Positions 27,529 to 38,617 of a DNA stretch of 49,850 bases are shown here, one piece after another. The notes beneath the pieces are model-generated. The model saw only the letters and a program-made list of their open reading frames with translations, searched no databases and had not been told where the DNA came from. The stretch covers positions 71,208-121,057 of the forward strand of contig MKVR01000020.1 in the NCBI GenBank assembly GCA_001899235.1, given 5' to 3'. Position 1 is the stretch's first letter; each line of letters opens with the position of its first letter. This DNA comes from Nitrosospira sp. 56-18 (lineage in GTDB: Bacteria; Pseudomonadota; Gammaproteobacteria; Burkholderiales; Nitrosomonadaceae). Position numbers and translations under genes: made by a program.

Positions 27529-28650
27529 TTAGTAAACCTGCCCTTGCCGGTTTTTATCTTCAGGCTTCAAATACCCGGTCACTTCAAGACCGAAACCCGC
27601 CATGCTTGGCATTTTCCGGGGAATGGCAAGCAAGCGCATTTTTCCCACGTTCAGGTTTTTGAGTATCTGGGCGCCAATTCCGTAGTCGCGCAGGTCGCTG
27701 ACGGCGGCGGGGCGCGTGGGCGCAGGTGTGAAGGAGACCCGCTCGAGCAGTTCCGCCGGATTTTCCCTTCGATGAAGCAGCACGATCACGCCGGAACCCG
27801 CCTCGGCTATCGTCCGGAGGGCATCGTTCAGGCTCCAGGAATGGGTATTGTCTTCCACATCGAGCAGATCGATAACGGAGAGCGGCTCATGCACCCGCAC
27901 CAGAGTTTCGGTATCCGGGTCTATTTTTCCCTTGACCAGGGCCAGATGGGTAGCGTTGACAGTTTTATCCAGATAAGCCAGCAGCCGGAATTCGCCATGA
28001 GCAGTACGAATTATTCGTTCACCCATGCGCTTCACCAGGCTTTCGGTACGGCTGCGGTAGTGAATGAGATCCGCTATGGCGCCGATCTTGAGCCGGTGCC
28101 GGGTGGCAAATTCAATCAGATCCGGCAGGCGGGCCATGCTGCCATCTTCATTGAGAATTTCACAGATCACCGATGCCGGGCTCAACCCCGCCAGCGCTGC
28201 CAGGTCGCATCCCGCTTCGGTATGTCCGGCGCGAACCAGCACCCCACCGTTTTGTGCCATCAGGGGGAAAATGTGCCCCGGCTGGATGATATCCTCCGGT
28301 TTCGCCGAGAGGTTTACCGCCGCGCGCACGGTGCAGGCGCGATCGGCAGCAGATATGCCCGTCGTCACCCCGCTGGCGGCTTCGATGGAAACGGTGAAAT
28401 TGGTACCCAGCGGGGAACGGTTTGCGGACACCATTAGCGGCAGGTTGAGGTGGCGGCAGCGGCTTTCCGTCAGCGTCAGGCAGATCAGGCCCCGCCCGTG
28501 CGTCGCCATGAAATTGATCGCTTCAGGCGTGACGAAATCCGCTGCGAGAATGAGATCCCCTTCATTCTCGCGATTTTCCTCATCCACGAGGATAACCATT
28601 TTGCCTGCCCTGATTTCGGCAATGACCTCCTGGATGGTATCGATAGTCAT
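27529..28650 (-). CDS. ribB: 3,4-dihydroxy-2-butanone 4-phosphate synthase with degenerate GTP cyclohydrolase II-like domain
   Basis: The N-terminal domain (about 1-205) is an intact RibB, with VDEENRENEGDLI, FMATHGRGLICL and TEAGCDLAALAG, which makes the four-carbon precursor of riboflavin from ribulose 5-phosphate. The C-terminal domain (about 210-373) is RibA-like (LVRVHEPLSVIDLLDVE, then TIAEAGSGVIVLLHRREN, DYGIGAQILKNLNVGKMRLL) but lacks the three zinc-binding cysteines and the RNIGL segment of active GTP cyclohydrolase II. This is the RibBX form known in Proteobacteria, and a separate ribA should exist elsewhere in the genome. Confidence 0.95.
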   Translation of the reverse strand: MTIDTIQEVIAEIRAGKMVILVDEENRENEGDLILAADFVTPEAINFMATHGRGLICLTLTESRCRHLNLPLMVSANRSPLGTNFTVSIEAASGVTTGISAADRACTVRAAVNLSAKPEDIIQPGHIFPLMAQNGGVLVRAGHTEAGCDLAALAGLSPASVICEILNEDGSMARLPDLIEFATRHRLKIGAIADLIHYRSRTESLVKRMGERIIRTAHGEFRLLAYLDKTVNATHLALVKGKIDPDTETLVRVHEPLSVIDLLDVEDNTHSWSLNDALRTIAEAGSGVIVLLHRRENPAELLERVSFTPAPTRPAAVSDLRDYGIGAQILKNLNVGKMRLLAIPRKMPSMAGFGLEVTGYLKPEDKNRQGQVY

Positions 28651-28665
28651 GACAATTCCATGTGT

Positions 28666-29259
28666 TTAGCCTTCCGTGGCGATGAGCCGCTCGACATAGC
28701 GCGCCAGCATATCGACTTCCAGGTTGACCTTGCTGCCGGGTTTGAGCTCGCGCAGGGTGGTTTTTTCCAGGGTGTGGGGAATGAGATTCACTTCGAACTC
28801 CTTTCCAGCTATTCGATTTACCGTCAAACTGACGCCATTGAGCGTGATGGACCCCTTTCTGGCAATATACTTCGCCAGTGTCGCGGGGGCCCTTATTGCC
28901 AGCAAGCAACTCCCGCCTACCGGCTCAAGCGTAATGACCTCGCCCAGCCCATCCACATGCCCGCTCACGAGATGGCCGCCGAGCCGGTCATCGAAGCGCA
29001 TCGCTTTTTCCAGATTGACCCTGCCGCCCGGTTGATCCAGGCCCTGGGTGCAGAGCAACGTTTCCCGCGATACATCGACATGAATGCTGCGGCCGCTGAC
29101 AGAAGTCACGGTAAGGCATGTTCCATTGACCGCGATGCTATCCCCTTTCTTGACATCCGACAAATCCAGCGGACCGGCCGCAATGCACAGGCTAACCCCG
29201 CCCTCCACTGGAATGGCGTGCGTTATCTCGCCTATCGCCTCTATGATGCCAGTAAACAT
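28666..29259 (-). CDS. ribE: Riboflavin synthase, alpha chain
   Basis: RibE dismutates two lumazines to riboflavin and the pyrimidine precursor. The 197-residue protein begins MFTGIIEAIGEI, the invariant start of the family, and contains the two homologous halves: DSIAVNGTCLTVTS with VSGHVDGLG, and GSITLNGVSLTVNR with VNLIPHTLEKTTL. The ATG at 29257-29259 is clearly correct because the longer open frame (to 29364) precedes the conserved start. It is the first minus-strand gene of the ribE-ribB-ribH-nusB-thiL-pgpA run, divergent from regB. I see no FMN riboswitch upstream. Confidence 0.97.
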   Translation of the reverse strand: MFTGIIEAIGEITHAIPVEGGVSLCIAAGPLDLSDVKKGDSIAVNGTCLTVTSVSGRSIHVDVSRETLLCTQGLDQPGGRVNLEKAMRFDDRLGGHLVSGHVDGLGEVITLEPVGGSCLLAIRAPATLAKYIARKGSITLNGVSLTVNRIAGKEFEVNLIPHTLEKTTLRELKPGSKVNLEVDMLARYVERLIATEG

Positions 29260-29430
29260 CGGATATTTTCCATCTTCGGATAAAATGTGCCAAATGTGCC
29301 TATTGTATGCGCCTATCGCCTTCTGGATAAGGGGATGTGCGGCAAGTGCGGCAATTTGACGCATGGCCGTAAAGGTAAAGATGGGTTAATGTCGGGTTCC
29401 GGTATTCCCGAAGGCGGGAAATACCGAGGA

Positions 29431-30696
29431 ATGATGATGTTCAGCGATCTCAGCCAATCACCGCTAAGCAAGAATCTGCAGCGCTTGTTCCTGCTCAGGA
29501 ATATCGTCATCGTTGCCCAGTGCTTGACTTTTGCGCTGGCGCACTGGGCGCTTGAAATGGACTTGCCCTGGTCGCAAATGGTTGCGGTAACCGTGCTGCT
29601 CGGAGTACTGAACCTCGCGACCTGGCTACGCCTGCGTCGCCATCTTCCGGTGTCGAGCATCGAGTTTTTTGCTCAATTGGTGGCGGATGTGTTTGCGCTG
29701 AGCGCACTGCTGTATTTCAGCGGAGGTTCGACCAATCCATTTATTTCGCTGTACCTGCTGCCGTTGACGATAGCTGCGGCCGCGCTACCGTGGGCTTACA
29801 CTTGGGTGATGGCGGCGATTACGATCAGCTGCTACACGCTGCTGCTGTTTTATTACGTGCCATTGCCGCACGATCATGAAGAACACAACAGCGAGTTCAA
29901 CCTGCATGTGTCCGGAATGTGGCTGGCCTTCGTGCTCAGCACAGTGCTGATCGCCTGGTTCGTGGTAAAGATGGGCATCTCCATACGGGAACGCGATAAG
30001 GATCTCGCCCTGGCGCGGGAGCAGGCGCTGCGCAATGAACAGATCATCGCGTTGGGCACGCTTGCCGCTGGCGCCGCCCATGAGCTGGGGACGCCGCTTG
30101 CCACCATGGCGATAGTGGCGGGAGAATTGCAAGGAGAATACCTCGAAGATAGCGAATTCCAGAACAATGTCGTCATATTGCGCGACCAGATCACCCATTG
30201 CAAGCATACCCTCACCCAGATGCTGGCGGATGCGGGCCAGGCCCGGGCTGAAGACGGCAGCGGCCAAGCCGTGGATTACTTTCTCCGGCAGGTACTTGAT
30301 AAATGGCAGCTCATGCGGCCCGCTGTCAAGTTCACCTATGAATGCAGCGGCGTGGAACCGGTTCCGCAAGTCCTGAATACGCAGCTGCTGAGCCAATCCA
30401 TACTGAACCTGCTGAACAATGCGGCGGATGCATCCTTGAAGCATGTCGAAATCAAGGGGACCTGGAATTTCGAGCAACTGAATCTGGAAATACTCGATTA
30501 TGGTGAAGGATTGAGCAGAGAAGCCATACAGCGCGCAGGCCAGGCTTTTTTCACCACCAAGGCGCCAGGAAAAGGCTTCGGTATCGGTTTATTCCTGGCA
30601 AATGCGAATATCGAACGCTGTGGCGGCAGTGTTCGCCTGACGAACCGCGAGGGCGGCGCCTGCACTCAAGTTACTTTACCCCTGATACGGCAATAG
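29431..30696 (+). CDS. regB: Redox-responsive sensor histidine kinase RegB/PrrB
   Basis: This sensor kinase responds to respiratory redox state and controls carbon fixation, respiration and nitrogen genes in Proteobacteria. It has six predicted transmembrane helices (about residues 20-180), including the ubiquinone-associated GGSTNPF segment; the H-box LAAGAAHELGTPLAT, which is the RegB hallmark; a Cys in RDQITHCKHTL, a candidate equivalent of the redox Cys of RegB; and the N, G1 and G2 boxes (LNLLNNAADAS, LDYGEGLS, GKGFGIGLFLAN). Three consecutive ATGs start at 29431; GAGGA lies directly before the first, so the third (29437) has the best spacing. It is coupled to regA two bases downstream. 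Confidence 0.92.
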   Translation: MMMFSDLSQSPLSKNLQRLFLLRNIVIVAQCLTFALAHWALEMDLPWSQMVAVTVLLGVLNLATWLRLRRHLPVSSIEFFAQLVADVFALSALLYFSGGSTNPFISLYLLPLTIAAAALPWAYTWVMAAITISCYTLLLFYYVPLPHDHEEHNSEFNLHVSGMWLAFVLSTVLIAWFVVKMGISIRERDKDLALAREQALRNEQIIALGTLAAGAAHELGTPLATMAIVAGELQGEYLEDSEFQNNVVILRDQITHCKHTLTQMLADAGQARAEDGSGQAVDYFLRQVLDKWQLMRPAVKFTYECSGVEPVPQVLNTQLLSQSILNLLNNAADASLKHVEIKGTWNFEQLNLEILDYGEGLSREAIQRAGQAFFTTKAPGKGFGIGLFLANANIERCGGSVRLTNREGGACTQVTLPLIRQ

Positions 30697-30698
30697 AT

Positions 30699-31265
30699 AT
30701 GACCACAGACCCTGCGACAGAAGCGGAGGTGGACGATCGCCCGGTTTTGCTGATCGTTGACGATGACCTGACATTTTGCGCCGTGCTGGCGAAGGCGATG
30801 GGCAAGCGGGGATTCAATGTCACCTGCGCGCATACCGTCGAGCAGGCCACGGAATACGCCGAAGCCTGCATGCCGGAATATGCCGTGGTCGATCTGAGGC
30901 TGCCCGGAATTTCGGGGCTGGCGCTGGTCGAGAAGCTGAAGGCGCTGGACCCGGGCACCCGCATTGTCATGTTGACCGGGTACGCCAGTATCGCCACCGC
31001 CGTGGAGGCGATCAAGCTCGGTGCCACCCACTACCTCGCAAAGCCGGTGGATGTGGATGAGATTATGGCTGCTTTCGAACGAACGTCGGGGGATGCCGAG
31101 GTGCAGATCAGCGCTCATCCGCTGTCGGTGGGCAGGCTGGAATGGGAATATATCCAGCGCGTGCTGAATGAAAATAAGGGAAACATTTCCGTGACGGCAA
31201 GAATTCTCAATATGCATCGCCGCACGCTGCAGCGCAAGCTGACCAAGTATCCAGTCAAAAGCTAG
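30699..31265 (+). CDS. regA: Response regulator RegA/PrrA/ActR
   Basis: The 188-residue regulator has a receiver domain (VDDDLTFCAVL; phospho-acceptor Asp in VVDLRLPG; LTGYASIATAVEAIKLGATHYLAKPVD) and, after a linker, a C-terminal Fis-type helix-turn-helix, ISVTARILNMHRRTLQRKL, almost invariant in RegA/PrrA/ActR proteins. Phosphorylated RegA activates or represses redox-controlled promoters. It is separated from regB by two bases and followed by a 94-bp spacer and a family-1 repeat, beyond which ribD is convergent. In a nitrifier it is a plausible regulator of carbon fixation and respiration, which is inference. Confidence 0.94.
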   Translation: MTTDPATEAEVDDRPVLLIVDDDLTFCAVLAKAMGKRGFNVTCAHTVEQATEYAEACMPEYAVVDLRLPGISGLALVEKLKALDPGTRIVMLTGYASIATAVEAIKLGATHYLAKPVDVDEIMAAFERTSGDAEVQISAHPLSVGRLEWEYIQRVLNENKGNISVTARILNMHRRTLQRKLTKYPVKS

Positions 31266-31633
31266 CGCTTGTTAACACCTGTTTTCCCATCGTTGCTCGC
31301 CGCTTGCAGAGCCTGCTCCGCGACCGTCGCCGGCGCAAAACAAATGTTAACAGGTCTTAGGGAAACGCTGAACAAATCCTCGCTGAGCGCGTTGCTGGTA
31401 AAATCGGGATGATCATAAGGCGCGCGACGAAGGTCGTAGCCGGGACTACGATGCCAAGGAGCGCAACGCAGTGAGCGCCCGATTTTACCGCAACCCTTAT
31501 GGGGCGGGGTTTTGCGGGCGGTCTGCCTTGTCAGGCTCCTGGCGAAGGGGGTCAACCATTCGCGTCGTCGCCTTTCGCGCATCCCATCCCGCAAAGCCAC
31601 CGCCGCGCCAGCGGAGATTTATTCAGCGCTTCC
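31266..31633. other. Intergenic region regA-ribD (368 bp)
   Basis: The region holds no gene of its own. Two copies of the 8-bp palindrome TGTTAACA occur at 31270-31277 and 31345-31352. The rest (31360-31634) is a full family-1 repeat, which contains a short minus-strand open frame. Confidence 0.7.
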
Positions 31634-31634
31634 C
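31360..31634 (-). repeat. Family-1 repeat, full copy 1 (275 bp, MITE-like)
   Basis: The element has terminal inverted repeats: left GGGAAACGCTGAACAAATC, right (reverse complement) GGGAAGCGCTGAATAAATC. It is flanked on both sides by TA (31358-31359 and 31635-31636). It is about 85 to 90 percent similar by eye, over its whole length and in inverted orientation, to 47594-47867. Internal inverted repeats GGTAAAATCGGG and CCCGATTTTACC flank a GC-rich hairpin region. The right TA with the next base forms the ribD stop TAG on the minus strand. No transposase is encoded. Confidence 0.85.
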
Positions 31635-32752
31635 TAAGAGATTCCCGGCTTCTCAGGGCCGGCGGAAATACGGATATCCACCCCTATTGAACGGATATCG
31701 TGAATGATCAGCGCGCGCTTTTCCTGGAGAGTTGCCAGTTCCGGGAGTTCCACCATGCCGCGTGCCGCGTGTCCGATCAGGCAAGGGGCGAGGTAAATCA
31801 CCAGCTCATCCACCAGCCCGGCCTGCATGAGCGCGCCATTCAACCTGGGTCCCGCTTCGACCAGCAGCTCGTTTATCTCCAGGCCGGCAAGTGCCTGCAT
31901 CATTTTTCCGAGATCGACTTTCCCGTCCGTGCCGGGAAGCGGGATCACGTTCGCTCCCATGCCGCGCAGCACGGCGATTTTTTCTTCGTCCGCGCCGGCG
32001 GTAAAAATCAATGCCCGCCCCTCTCGTAGCACTCTGGAATCCAGGGGAATATGCAGGCCGCTGTCCAGAACAACCCGCAGAGGCTGCCTGGGTGTCTCCA
32101 CGTAACGGACGTTGAGCTCAGGGTTGTCTGCCAGCACGGTGCCGATGCCTGTGAGCACGGCGCAGGAGCGCGCGCGCAACCGATGGCCGTCACGCCGCGC
32201 CGGCTCGCTCGTTATCCACTGGCTGGCGCCGTTATTGAGGGCTGTCCTGCCGTCGAGGCTGGCGGCGATTTTCATCCGTACCCATGGGCGCTGCCGCGTC
32301 ATCCGCGAGACAAAACCTGCATTGAGCGCTTTTGCCTGCGTTTCCATCAAACCGGCAACGACCTCGATTCCCGCCTGCCGCAGCAACGCTGCGCCTTTGC
32401 CTGCCACCAGGGGATTGGGATCCTCCATGGCCATAATCACTCGCGTGATGCCGGCCGCTATCAGCGCCTCGGCGCAGGGAGGCGTTCTGCCATGATGGCT
32501 GCACGGCTCCAGGGTGACATAAGCGGCAGCGCCCCGTGCCGCGCGGCCTGCGGCGGCGAGCGCGTTGATTTCGGCATGAGGGCCGCCGGCGAACTGATGC
32601 CAGCCGCTGCCTGCCATGACGCCGTCACGCGCGATCACGCAGCCTACTCGCGGGTTGGGGCTGGTACTATACAAGCCTTTTTCAGCAAGCCGCAAGGCAC
32701 GAGCCATGCAGGCATGATCGTCCGGCGAAAACGGGGTGGAAGACTGGTTCAT
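31634..32752 (-). CDS. ribD: Bifunctional pyrimidine deaminase/reductase RibD
   Basis: RibD carries out two steps of riboflavin synthesis: deamination of the pyrimidine intermediate and reduction of its ribose. The 372-residue protein has the zinc deaminase domain at the N-terminus (PHAEINALAAAG with the catalytic His and Glu; PCSHHGRTPPC zinc cysteines) and the reductase domain from about residue 150 (KIAASLDGRTAL, ARSCAVLTGIGTVLADNP, LLVEAGPRLNGAL). The TAG stop is made of the TA at the family-1 repeat border plus the first base of the repeat. ribD is separated from ribE by the regBA pair; it lies 73 bp after nrdR. Confidence 0.97.
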   Translation of the reverse strand: MNQSSTPFSPDDHACMARALRLAEKGLYSTSPNPRVGCVIARDGVMAGSGWHQFAGGPHAEINALAAAGRAARGAAAYVTLEPCSHHGRTPPCAEALIAAGITRVIMAMEDPNPLVAGKGAALLRQAGIEVVAGLMETQAKALNAGFVSRMTRQRPWVRMKIAASLDGRTALNNGASQWITSEPARRDGHRLRARSCAVLTGIGTVLADNPELNVRYVETPRQPLRVVLDSGLHIPLDSRVLREGRALIFTAGADEEKIAVLRGMGANVIPLPGTDGKVDLGKMMQALAGLEINELLVEAGPRLNGALMQAGLVDELVIYLAPCLIGHAARGMVELPELATLQEKRALIIHDIRSIGVDIRISAGPEKPGIS

Positions 32753-32824
32753 CGCGAACCTTTGCCTGGGAACAAGGTCTTTGCCCAGCGTCCCGGCATG
32801 GAGTTGGACAATAGTGGATCGGAA

Positions 32825-33340
32825 TCAGGTTTTTTTTACCACCGCCTGCCGTGGCGGCCTGGGAATCTTCGGGATCTTGGGAACCCTTTGCACCTTTTGC
32901 ACTTCCTTGATCGCGTCATGAAAATCGTCCGCATCCTGGAAACTTCGATAAACGGAAGCAAAACGGATGTAGGCCACCTTGTCCAGCCTGTAGAGTTCCT
33001 GCATGACCATTTCCCCAATCGTGCGCGAGGGGACCTCCCTTTCTCCCAGGCTCAAGAGTTTCTGGATGATACGGTCCACGGCTGCATCCACATATTCCGT
33101 CGGAACCGGCCTTTTATGCAGGGCTCGCATGAAACTGGTGAGCATTTTATCGCGGCTGAATTCCGAGCGATTGCCATCCTGCTTTACTATCTGAGGAAGC
33201 CGCAGCTCCACGGTTTCATAGGTGGTGAAGCGTTTGTCGCATACAGGGCAGCGGCGGCGGCGGCGTATGCGATCTCCTTCTTCGCTGACGCGCGAATCAA
33301 TGACGCTGGTGTCGCCCGCATTGCAGAAAGGACACTTCAT
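32825..33340 (-). CDS. nrdR: Transcriptional repressor NrdR
   Basis: NrdR represses ribonucleotide reductase genes when dATP is high. The 171-residue protein begins [20 protein letters not shown] with the first Cys pair, followed by the second pair in [14 protein letters not shown], forming the zinc ribbon. The ATP-cone domain follows ([16 protein letters not shown], then [27 protein letters not shown]-like ending). The ATG at 33338-33340 is required because the family invariably starts with MKCPFC. The C-terminal tail is extended and basic-Pro-rich ([18 protein letters not shown]). Gene lies between glyA and ribD on the same strand. Confidence 0.97.
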   Translation of the reverse strand: MKCPFCNAGDTSVIDSRVSEEGDRIRRRRRCPVCDKRFTTYETVELRLPQIVKQDGNRSEFSRDKMLTSFMRALHKRPVPTEYVDAAVDRIIQKLLSLGEREVPSRTIGEMVMQELYRLDKVAYIRFASVYRSFQDADDFHDAIKEVQKVQRVPKIPKIPRPPRQAVVKKT

Positions 33341-33413
33341 GAGCCAAAGCTGGCGCAGATAAGCCGGGCAGCCGTGACTCGCGCCACTTGCAGGTATCCG
33401 GCTGATGCTATTT

Positions 33414-34673
33414 TCAAGCGGAAAATTCCTGGTAAACCGGAAATCCTGCGCATAACGCCTTTGCCTGCGCTGCAACGCCCAGGATCACGGCGCGGTCTTC
33501 CGGCGCATCCAGCACATCGGCGATCAGGTTTGCGAGCTGTTCCGCTTCGATCTCGGTAAAGCCACGCGTGGTTATGGCAGGCGTGCCTATGCGGATGCCG
33601 CTGGTGACGAAAGGCTTTTGCGGGTCGTTGGGGATGGCGTTCTTGTTGACGGTGATGTGGGCGAACTCCAGCGATTGCGCCGCCTGCTTGCCCGTGAGGT
33701 TCTTCGGGCGAAGATCCACCAGAAACATATGGCAGTCCGTGCGGCCGGAAACGATGCGCAATCCGCGTTCCTGCAATACCTTCGCCATTACCCTGGCATT
33801 GTCGATGACCTGCTCCTGGTAATCCCTGAACGCGCCGCTGGCGGCTTCCTTGAAAGCGACGGCTTTGGCCGCTATCACATGCATCAGCGGACCGCCTTGA
33901 GTTTGCGGGAAAACCGCCGAGTTCAGCACTTTTTCGTGCTCGGGCCTGGCCATGATGAAGCCGCCGCGCGGGCCCCGCAGCGTCTTGTGTGTGGTACTGG
34001 TGACAAAATCGGCGATGCCCACCGGATTGGGATAGAATCCCGCCGCCACGAGGCCGGCATAATGCGCCATGTCCACGAAGAGATAAGCTCCCACCTCATC
34101 GGCGATCTTGCGAAAACGCTTCCAGTCTATCACCAGCGAGTAGGCGGAAGCCCCAGCGACGATCATTTTCGGCCGGTGTTCCTTTGCCAGGCGCGCAACT
34201 TCGTCATAATCCAGTTCCTCGGTTTCCGGCTTGAGCCCATAGGCAACCGAATTGAAAATTTTTCCGCTGAGATTGACCGATGCGCCGTGGGTCAAATGTC
34301 CTCCATGCGCGAGCGACATGCCGAGGAGCGTATCGCCCGGTTTCAACGCTGCAAGATACACCGCGGCATTTGCCTGGGAACCGGAGTGAGGCTGGACATT
34401 GACATACTCCGCGTCGAACAGTGACTTGACGCGGTCTATCGCGAGCTGCTCCACGATGTCCACATACTCGCAGCCGCCGTAATAGCGCTTGCCGGGATAA
34501 CCCTCCGCATACTTGTTAGTAAGTACTGACCCCTGTGCCTGCATGACCGCAGGGCTGGCATAGTTCTCCGAGGCGATCAGCTCGATATATTCTTCCTGGC
34601 GTTGCACCTCGCCCCGGATGGCCTGCCACAATTCCGGGTCGACGTTTTCCAATGTCAGCTTAGGGGACAACAT
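33414..34673 (-). CDS. glyA: Serine hydroxymethyltransferase
   Basis: GlyA interconverts serine and glycine with tetrahydrofolate, supplying one-carbon units. The 419-residue PLP enzyme shows the typical motifs: [38 protein letters not shown], and the PLP-lysine segment [14 protein letters not shown]. Length matches the Escherichia coli enzyme (417). AAGGACTGAAGCC before the ATG provides a ribosome binding site. glyA-nrdR-ribD is a conserved gene order in Betaproteobacteria. A 107-bp spacer separates glyA from gyrB on the same strand. Confidence 0.98.
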   Translation of the reverse strand: MLSPKLTLENVDPELWQAIRGEVQRQEEYIELIASENYASPAVMQAQGSVLTNKYAEGYPGKRYYGGCEYVDIVEQLAIDRVKSLFDAEYVNVQPHSGSQANAAVYLAALKPGDTLLGMSLAHGGHLTHGASVNLSGKIFNSVAYGLKPETEELDYDEVARLAKEHRPKMIVAGASAYSLVIDWKRFRKIADEVGAYLFVDMAHYAGLVAAGFYPNPVGIADFVTSTTHKTLRGPRGGFIMARPEHEKVLNSAVFPQTQGGPLMHVIAAKAVAFKEAASGAFRDYQEQVIDNARVMAKVLQERGLRIVSGRTDCHMFLVDLRPKNLTGKQAAQSLEFAHITVNKNAIPNDPQKPFVTSGIRIGTPAITTRGFTEIEAEQLANLIADVLDAPEDRAVILGVAAQAKALCAGFPVYQEFSA

Positions 34674-34780
34674 GAGGCTTCAGTCCTTTCGAAATAAGAA
34701 AATTATATTTGTATTTATCCTGGCAGCAGCCGAGAAGCATAGCTAGCTTACATTGATAACAGGAAACCTGGACAGATTTT

Positions 34781-37237
<2,457 letters not shown>

Positions 37238-37309
37238 TCACTGGGTTTTTCCGGGAGAAATCAACGCGAAACGGGCGGTATGCCGTTTTATAGTTGCATG
37301 GGCTGCAGC

Positions 37310-38419
37310 CTATATTCTCATGGGCATGACCACATACTTGAAATGATCGTCGCCCGGAATCTGGATAAGCGCGCTGCTGTTCGCATCGCCAAAGGAGCAT
37401 TGCACCGTTTCGCTGTCCAGATTCGTCAGAGCATCGAGGAGATAGGTGATGTTGAAACCTATGTCCAGCGCGTCTCCATCATACTCGAGCTCCAGATCTT
37501 CCTGCGCTTCCTCCTGCTCGCTGTTGCTGCAAACGATGCGAAGATTGTCCGAAGTCAAGATCAACCGCGCACCACGGAATTTTTCGTTGGACAGAATCGA
37601 TGCGCGCTGCAGTGTCTGCAACAGTAACGCCCGGTTTACGTTGAACTGTTTCTGGTATCCGGCCGGTATCACCCGATTGTAATCTGGAAACTTTCCGTCG
37701 ACGACCTTGGAAACCAGCACGACATTGGAAAAGGTGAAGCGGATCTGGTTCTGAAGAAGCTCCACTGTGACGGGTTCGTCGTTTTCCGCCAGCAGCTTGG
37801 CCAGTTCCAGCACCACCTTTCGCGGCAGGATCACCTCGCGCTTGTCCTGCCAAGTATCCAGCGGCATGAGGGCAAAAGCAAGGCGATGACCATCGGTGGC
37901 AACCACCTTCAGATGATTTTCTTCGATTAGCAATAGCAAGCCATTGAGATAATACCGAATGTCCTGCTGAGCCATCGCGTATTGAACCAGGGATAGCAGG
38001 TGCTTCAATTCCTTTTGCCTGACGGTTATTTTCGCCTCCGATTCCAGGTTTTCCGGAAACTTCGGGAAGTCTTCCACAGGAAGGGTTTGCAGGGTGAAAC
38101 GGCTCTTGCCTGCTTTGGCGAAAAGCCGATTTTCATCGGTTTCCAGCGTTACCTGGACGCTATCGGGCAGAGCACGCAGAATGTCCTGGAGCTTTTTCGC
38201 GGCTACGGTAACCGCTTGTGCCGAGTCTTTTTCAATTCCCTCATTTGCCGTGGTGGTTATCTGAATTTCAAGATCGGTTGCTACGAAGGAAATTTCTTCA
38301 TTCGTTGTCTGGACAAGCACGTTTGAAAGGATAGGCAGGGTGTGGCGCCGTTCGACGATGCCGGTCACGATCTGTAGCGGCTTAAGTAATGTATCCCTTT
38401 TCGTTTGTATCAATTTCAT
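37310..38419 (-). CDS. dnaN: DNA polymerase III sliding clamp (beta subunit)
   Basis: DnaN forms the ring-shaped processivity clamp. The 369-residue protein has the three homologous domains: the first opens with KRDTLLKPLQIVTGIVERRHTLPILSN split here by the motif HTLPILSNVLVQ; the middle contains YYLNGLLLLIEENHLKVVATDGHRLAF-type sequence (YLNGLLLLIEE, then VATDGHRLAF); the C-terminal end is DHFKYVVMPMRI, the usual VMPMRL-type terminus. It lies directly downstream of dnaA on the same strand with a 198-bp spacer that may contain part of oriC. Confidence 0.98.
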   Translation of the reverse strand: MKLIQTKRDTLLKPLQIVTGIVERRHTLPILSNVLVQTTNEEISFVATDLEIQITTTANEGIEKDSAQAVTVAAKKLQDILRALPDSVQVTLETDENRLFAKAGKSRFTLQTLPVEDFPKFPENLESEAKITVRQKELKHLLSLVQYAMAQQDIRYYLNGLLLLIEENHLKVVATDGHRLAFALMPLDTWQDKREVILPRKVVLELAKLLAENDEPVTVELLQNQIRFTFSNVVLVSKVVDGKFPDYNRVIPAGYQKQFNVNRALLLQTLQRASILSNEKFRGARLILTSDNLRIVCSNSEQEEAQEDLELEYDGDALDIGFNITYLLDALTNLDSETVQCSFGDANSSALIQIPGDDHFKYVVMPMRI

Positions 38420-38617
38420 TTATTTAAATCCAGATAATCGTTAATAAATAGCTGGAAACTTCGTTATAAGTATTAAATTCCTTGTTACATCAGGGGACTG
38501 CCTCTATTTTTCAGCAGGTATTGCCAAGGTATCGACTGTGGATGTTTTGGGGATATAAATGTCCTTGCGGCAAAATTCCCTGGTTATCCACAATCCACTC
38601 AATCCTATCCGGTTGAG
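38420..38617. other. dnaA-dnaN spacer, candidate oriC with DnaA boxes
   Basis: The spacer contains an AT-rich stretch (about 38420-38475, with GTTAATAAATAGC) and a perfect DnaA box TTATCCACA at 38584-38592. A weaker box in reverse orientation, TGTGGATGT, lies at 38537-38545, and TTATCCTCT overlaps the dnaA 3' end at 38618. An unwinding region next to boxes fits an origin, but a second perfect box lies on the other side of dnaA, so the exact site is not settled. Confidence 0.45.

Noticed and set aside
29260-29430. FMN riboswitch upstream of ribE
   Set aside because: The conserved RFN blocks (such as AGGGYA and GATTCCGGT) are not visible.
32051-33559. Plus-strand ORF of 502 aa opposite ribD and nrdR
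   Set aside because: It spans two confirmed minus-strand genes and the gap between them; no recognisable domain.
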